A DNA stretch of 8,640 bases, from contig WJOQ01000274.1 of the NCBI GenBank assembly GCA_009618505.1, positions 1 through 8,640 on the forward strand, in the 5' to 3' direction. The position numbers were made by a program, and so were the translations under genes. Positions 6,309 through 8,640 of the stretch are shown piece by piece; the first letter of the stretch is position 1; each line of letters begins with the position of its first letter. The notes below the pieces were generated by a model. That model ran no database searches. It had not been told where the DNA came from and worked only from the letters and a program-made list of their open reading frames with translations. Origin of the DNA: Clostridia bacterium (GTDB taxonomy: Bacteria > Aerophobota > Aerophobia > Aerophobales > AE-B3A).

Positions 6309-6836
6309 TTGTTGCAGAAAGCGCCTTACCCTCCAAGGAGAGATCATTTGAAAGACCTCACTGTCTTTTCCTTAAAAGAGATACAAAGAAAGCTAAATTC
6401 GATCAATATTCAGATTAATCTTGAGCATCAAGAGACCTTCTCCATGACAAAGATAAAGGACGATGCTATAGAACTTATGCCGGAATATCTGATGATCGGA
6501 TTCCCTGTGAGGTTGATTTTTCTCATTTCAAAAAACGAATTGGCCCAGAGAAGTTTGATGAGATCTTTCATATCTTAGTAGAGATCGTTAAAAGAGTTGA
6601 CCTGATTACTGGAAAAATTCTCATCCTTTTGAAGGAGGATGATCAAAGACAAAGTGAGCTCGCATCTATTCTCGGTTTAGAGAAAAGACTATCTCAAGAG
6701 GGACTTTATCTTAACCTTATGAAGTATTTGAAGATCTGGGATAAATCCTACAAGAAAAAATTAGAAGCTCCTATGGTGCCGACTTTTATGCTTTCTCTCA
6801 TCCAGAGAAAAAGATCTCCTCGCTAATGCCAATCCC
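6309..6836 (+). pseudogene. Probable DDE transposase remnant, several frameshifts
   Basis: This plus-strand stretch holds overlapping pieces in changing frames. One reads KDLTVFSLKEIQRKLNSIN then IKDDAIELMPEY. A shift near 6480-6500 is followed by IPCEVDFSHFKKRIGPEKF, DEIFHILVEIVKRVDLITG and KILI. Another shift near 6770 gives SYGADFYAFSHPEKK. The middle block resembles the N-terminal helical region (DUF772/InsH-like) of IS5- or IS1182-type transposases, where a short 'xSHxTFSRFRxRxGEExFxxIF' segment precedes the first catalytic Asp. No catalytic Asp or Glu can be placed with confidence. It directly abuts the truncated DruA-like gene in the same orientation, so the two may be nested insertions or a deletion fusion. 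Assignment is tentative. Confidence 0.4.
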
Positions 6837-7197
6837 TTCAGATAGTTCGGTAAGTCTAGTCTCTCTCTTCTCTCTCTATGCAAGGGACTTTTTTATTTTG
6901 TCAAAGAGCTACTGAGATAAGCAGGATTCTTCAGATACTCATCCCTTTTTTGTCCAACTTCCAGTTTTTTTCTCCCAACTTACCTCTTATTTACAAATTC
7001 TTTATCCACTTTTCAGCAGAAAAAAAGGAGTTCTTAAACCACCTCTTTTTGTTTTTCCCCAAGAGTTTTTTTCTTCAAAGTCTAGCAATATTTTTGGAAA
7101 CTGTTAGGCATCCGTGGCATTTCTGCCTACACGGCAAAAATGCCACGGATAATTCATTAAGAAAATAGAAAAACTTTATTCTTCTCTTTTCTCATTG
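6837..7197. other. Gene-free, pyrimidine-rich spacer
   Basis: About 360 nt with no supported gene on either strand. The plus strand is strikingly C+T-rich (runs such as CTCTCTCTTCTCTCTCT near 6858 and several T5-T7 tracts), and the one long plus-strand frame here codes only low-complexity Phe/Leu/Ser-rich sequence with no ribosome-binding site. The only clear structure is the hairpin at 7110-7150. This is probably the 3' flank of the decayed mobile DNA plus the original downstream region of the binding-protein gene. Confidence 0.6.
7110..7150. repeat. Strong 13-bp hairpin downstream of the binding-protein gene
   Basis: ATCCGTGGCATTT (7110-7122) pairs perfectly with AAATGCCACGGAT (7138-7150). 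A C/A mismatch leads to an inner TGCC/GGCA stem (7124-7127 with 7133-7136) and a TACAC loop. It starts 48 nt beyond the stop codon of the solute-binding protein. Neither strand has a T-run after the stem, so it is not a textbook intrinsic terminator. An mRNA-stabilising or processing hairpin, common between binding-protein and permease genes, or a REP-like repeat, fits better. Confidence 0.65.
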
Positions 7198-8517
7198 TCA
7201 CTCTTCTTCCCGTTCCGAGATTCTGCTCAATTCTCTCTGAACCTTCCAGGCAACATCATCCAAAGCCTGCTGAGGAGTCTTTTGCTTGTTAAGAATAAGT
7301 CCCGGAAGAGCTTTAATTTCATCCCAAAGTAAGCCTAATGCTGGGATAGGTGGTCTCATCGTTATTTTTTTGGAAACAAATAACAGGTCCATGAAAGTAG
7401 CATAATTCTTATCCTTGTAAAAACGCTGGTCAGTGGCTGCTTTTAGATGGGTTGGTTGTACCTCCCTAGCTAGAGCGAACTCACGTTGTGCTTTATCACC
7501 GGCCCAGAACTTCATAAACTCAAATGCTTCATCGGAATACTTCGCTCCCATAGGTATAACAAGACCCCAACCTCCTGCATATGTTGCTATATTGCCATAC
7601 TTAGGTCTCGGAGGGTATGAGATTCCGAAATCTAAATCTGGAGCATATCGATTAATGTTAACCATCGACCAGTTTCCATCATATTTCATTGAAACCAAGC
7701 CCATTATGAATGGATCAGCAGCTTCACCCCCAAAACCTGCGGAAAAGCTTTGCAATGTAGCAATATCATATTTCTCTATATACTCTAACCACCATCTAAA
7801 TACCGCTACATTATGGTCACTATTCAGAACTCCAACAACTTGATTATTTTCAGCATCAGCCAATTTCCCGTCAAAAACTGGTGCCCAGGAAAAGAGATAA
7901 TATCCCTGAAAGTACCAAGGCACAAAACCTACTCTTTCCACACGACCATTCTCACCAATCTTCATCAATTTTTCTGCATATTTATCAATATCGTCAAGAA
8001 ATACTGGTGGTTTCTCAGGATCTAAACCCATCTCTTTGAAATGTCCCTTATTGTAATAGAGGGCCCTGCTATCGGTATTCAAAGGGAATCCGTAGACTTT
8101 TCCTTGATAACACATTTCATCCCAGGCAAAACGAAAATAGTCGTCCGAGATGATTCCAGCTTCCGAAAGATAGTTATCAATCGGAACTATGGCACCATGA
8201 CGAGCCCAGTCCTGTGTATATGGACGGTTGAATACCATTACGTCAGGAGGAGATCCTCCTGCTATTGCAGTTACTATTTTTTCGCTCATAGAAGCGTGGG
8301 TTCCGGTTATCTCAGTGAAAGTGGCTTTTACGAGTATAGTCGGATTCTCTTGATTAAATTCTTCCACCAACCTATCTACAACGTTAATTCCTGGTAAAGG
8401 TGCGTAGTTGTGCCAAAATTGGATAACGGTTTTTTCACCAAATGCAAAACCCGTTAGCAATAGAAACACGATCAATACAGTACTACAAATACATATATAT
8501 TTTCTAATTGTTTTCAT
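7198..8517 (-). CDS. Extracellular sugar-binding protein of a CUT1 ABC transporter
   Basis: A 439-residue family 1 solute-binding protein (UgpB/MalE type), which captures a sugar outside the membrane and delivers it to the MalF/MalG permeases. A signal peptide is visible: KTIRK, a hydrophobic core at about 8-24, then AFG before EKT, giving a likely type I cleavage after residue 27. There is no lipobox Cys at that position; the only N-terminal Cys residues are at 9 and 11 inside the core. Mature-domain hallmarks include VIQFWHNY, VDRLVEEFNQENP, IAGGSPPDVMVF, YGFPLNTDSRALYYNK, ADPFIMGLVSMKYDGNWS and YAGGWGLVIP. The start ATG is supported by GAGGAG (8525-8530) 7 nt upstream. The gene appears intact. 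It shares strand with malF but is separated from it by about 1.8 kb that includes decayed mobile DNA, so the three subunits may no longer be co-transcribed. Confidence 0.95.
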   Translation of the reverse strand: MKTIRKYICICSTVLIVFLLLTGFAFGEKTVIQFWHNYAPLPGINVVDRLVEEFNQENPTILVKATFTEITGTHASMSEKIVTAIAGGSPPDVMVFNRPYTQDWARHGAIVPIDNYLSEAGIISDDYFRFAWDEMCYQGKVYGFPLNTDSRALYYNKGHFKEMGLDPEKPPVFLDDIDKYAEKLMKIGENGRVERVGFVPWYFQGYYLFSWAPVFDGKLADAENNQVVGVLNSDHNVAVFRWWLEYIEKYDIATLQSFSAGFGGEAADPFIMGLVSMKYDGNWSMVNINRYAPDLDFGISYPPRPKYGNIATYAGGWGLVIPMGAKYSDEAFEFMKFWAGDKAQREFALAREVQPTHLKAATDQRFYKDKNYATFMDLLFVSKKITMRPPIPALGLLWDEIKALPGLILNKQKTPQQALDDVAWKVQRELSRISEREEE

Positions 8518-8573
8518 AATTCTTCTCCTCTTTATGAAGGTCTATCCCTCATAGTTCATCTTTTCCTGAAAGC

Positions 8574-8619
8574 TCCAAAAAGAGAAACTAATCTCTTCCG
8601 ACACTTCTCTCTTTTTGGA
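8574..8619. repeat. 12-bp perfect inverted repeat upstream of the binding-protein gene
   Basis: TCCAAAAAGAGA (8574-8585) and TCTCTTTTTGGA (8608-8619) are perfect inverted repeats with a 22-nt spacer, 57-102 nt before the ATG at 8517. The left arm can also pair more locally (AGAGA 8581-8585 with TCTCT 8592-8596). This could be a leader structure that switches form, an operator pair, or the terminator region of a gene to the right of the window. No convincing promoter was seen between it and the gene. Confidence 0.4.
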
Positions 8620-8640
8620 AATCTTTCCTTTGTCCCAGAT

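Noticed and set aside
6878..7168. Plus-strand frame of 96 codons
   Set aside because: It is low-complexity Phe/Leu/Ser-rich translation of a polypyrimidine tract, runs into the hairpin, and has no ribosome-binding site.
7433..8397. Plus-strand frames of 136, 70 and 118 codons
   Set aside because: All lie antisense to the well-supported binding-protein gene and show no family features.
1..8640. tRNA, rRNA, CRISPR array or riboswitch
   Set aside because: No cloverleaf, rRNA signature, spaced direct repeats or known riboswitch consensus was seen on reading both strands.

Overview
The window carries a broken-up carbohydrate-uptake and carbohydrate-catabolism locus from an AT-rich bacterium (I estimate about 40% G+C). 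Every recognisable catabolic gene lies on the minus strand. The taxon cannot be fixed from this sequence. The mix of a CUT1 sugar ABC transporter, a GH38 mannosidase, a uroporphyrinogen-decarboxylase (URO-D) family remnant and several decayed transposon genes fits an anaerobic, perhaps thermophilic, uncultured-type lineage. The solute-binding protein has a plain signal peptide with no lipobox cysteine, which would suit a diderm envelope or a secreted protein.

Layout along the direction of transcription (high to low coordinates): solute-binding protein (7198-8517); about 1.8 kb without an intact gene, holding decayed plus-strand mobile DNA (a DruA/DUF4338-like pseudogene at 5636-6290 and a probable DDE transposase remnant at about 6309-6836), a long hairpin (7110-7150) and the leader of the next gene; MalF-type permease (4487-5389); a hairpin with a T-tract and a fragment of an IS91-type transposase (4160-4430); MalG-type permease (3316-4182); a TIM-barrel sugar-phosphate isomerase/epimerase broken by one frameshift (2404-3169); a PHP-fold metal-dependent phosphoesterase (1463-2218); a GC-rich palindromic element (1381-1438); a C-terminal fragment of a URO-D family protein (1192-1380); and the N-terminal 384 residues of a GH38 alpha-mannosidase that runs off the left edge (1-1153).

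Read together, the binding protein and two permeases would import an oligosaccharide, GH38 would cleave alpha-mannosyl linkages, and the isomerase and PHP enzymes would process the sugar or a phosphorylated derivative. No ATPase gene is present; CUT1 systems often borrow a shared MsmX-type ATPase encoded elsewhere. The substrate is an inference from GH38, not something the transporter sequence shows.

The most notable feature is the amount of decay and rearrangement. Remnants of at least three different mobile genes or elements sit exactly between genes that are normally adjacent. The ribosome-binding site and start codon of malG lie inside the transposase remnant. I found no intact novel defence or mobile system; the DruA-like gene is clearly dead.
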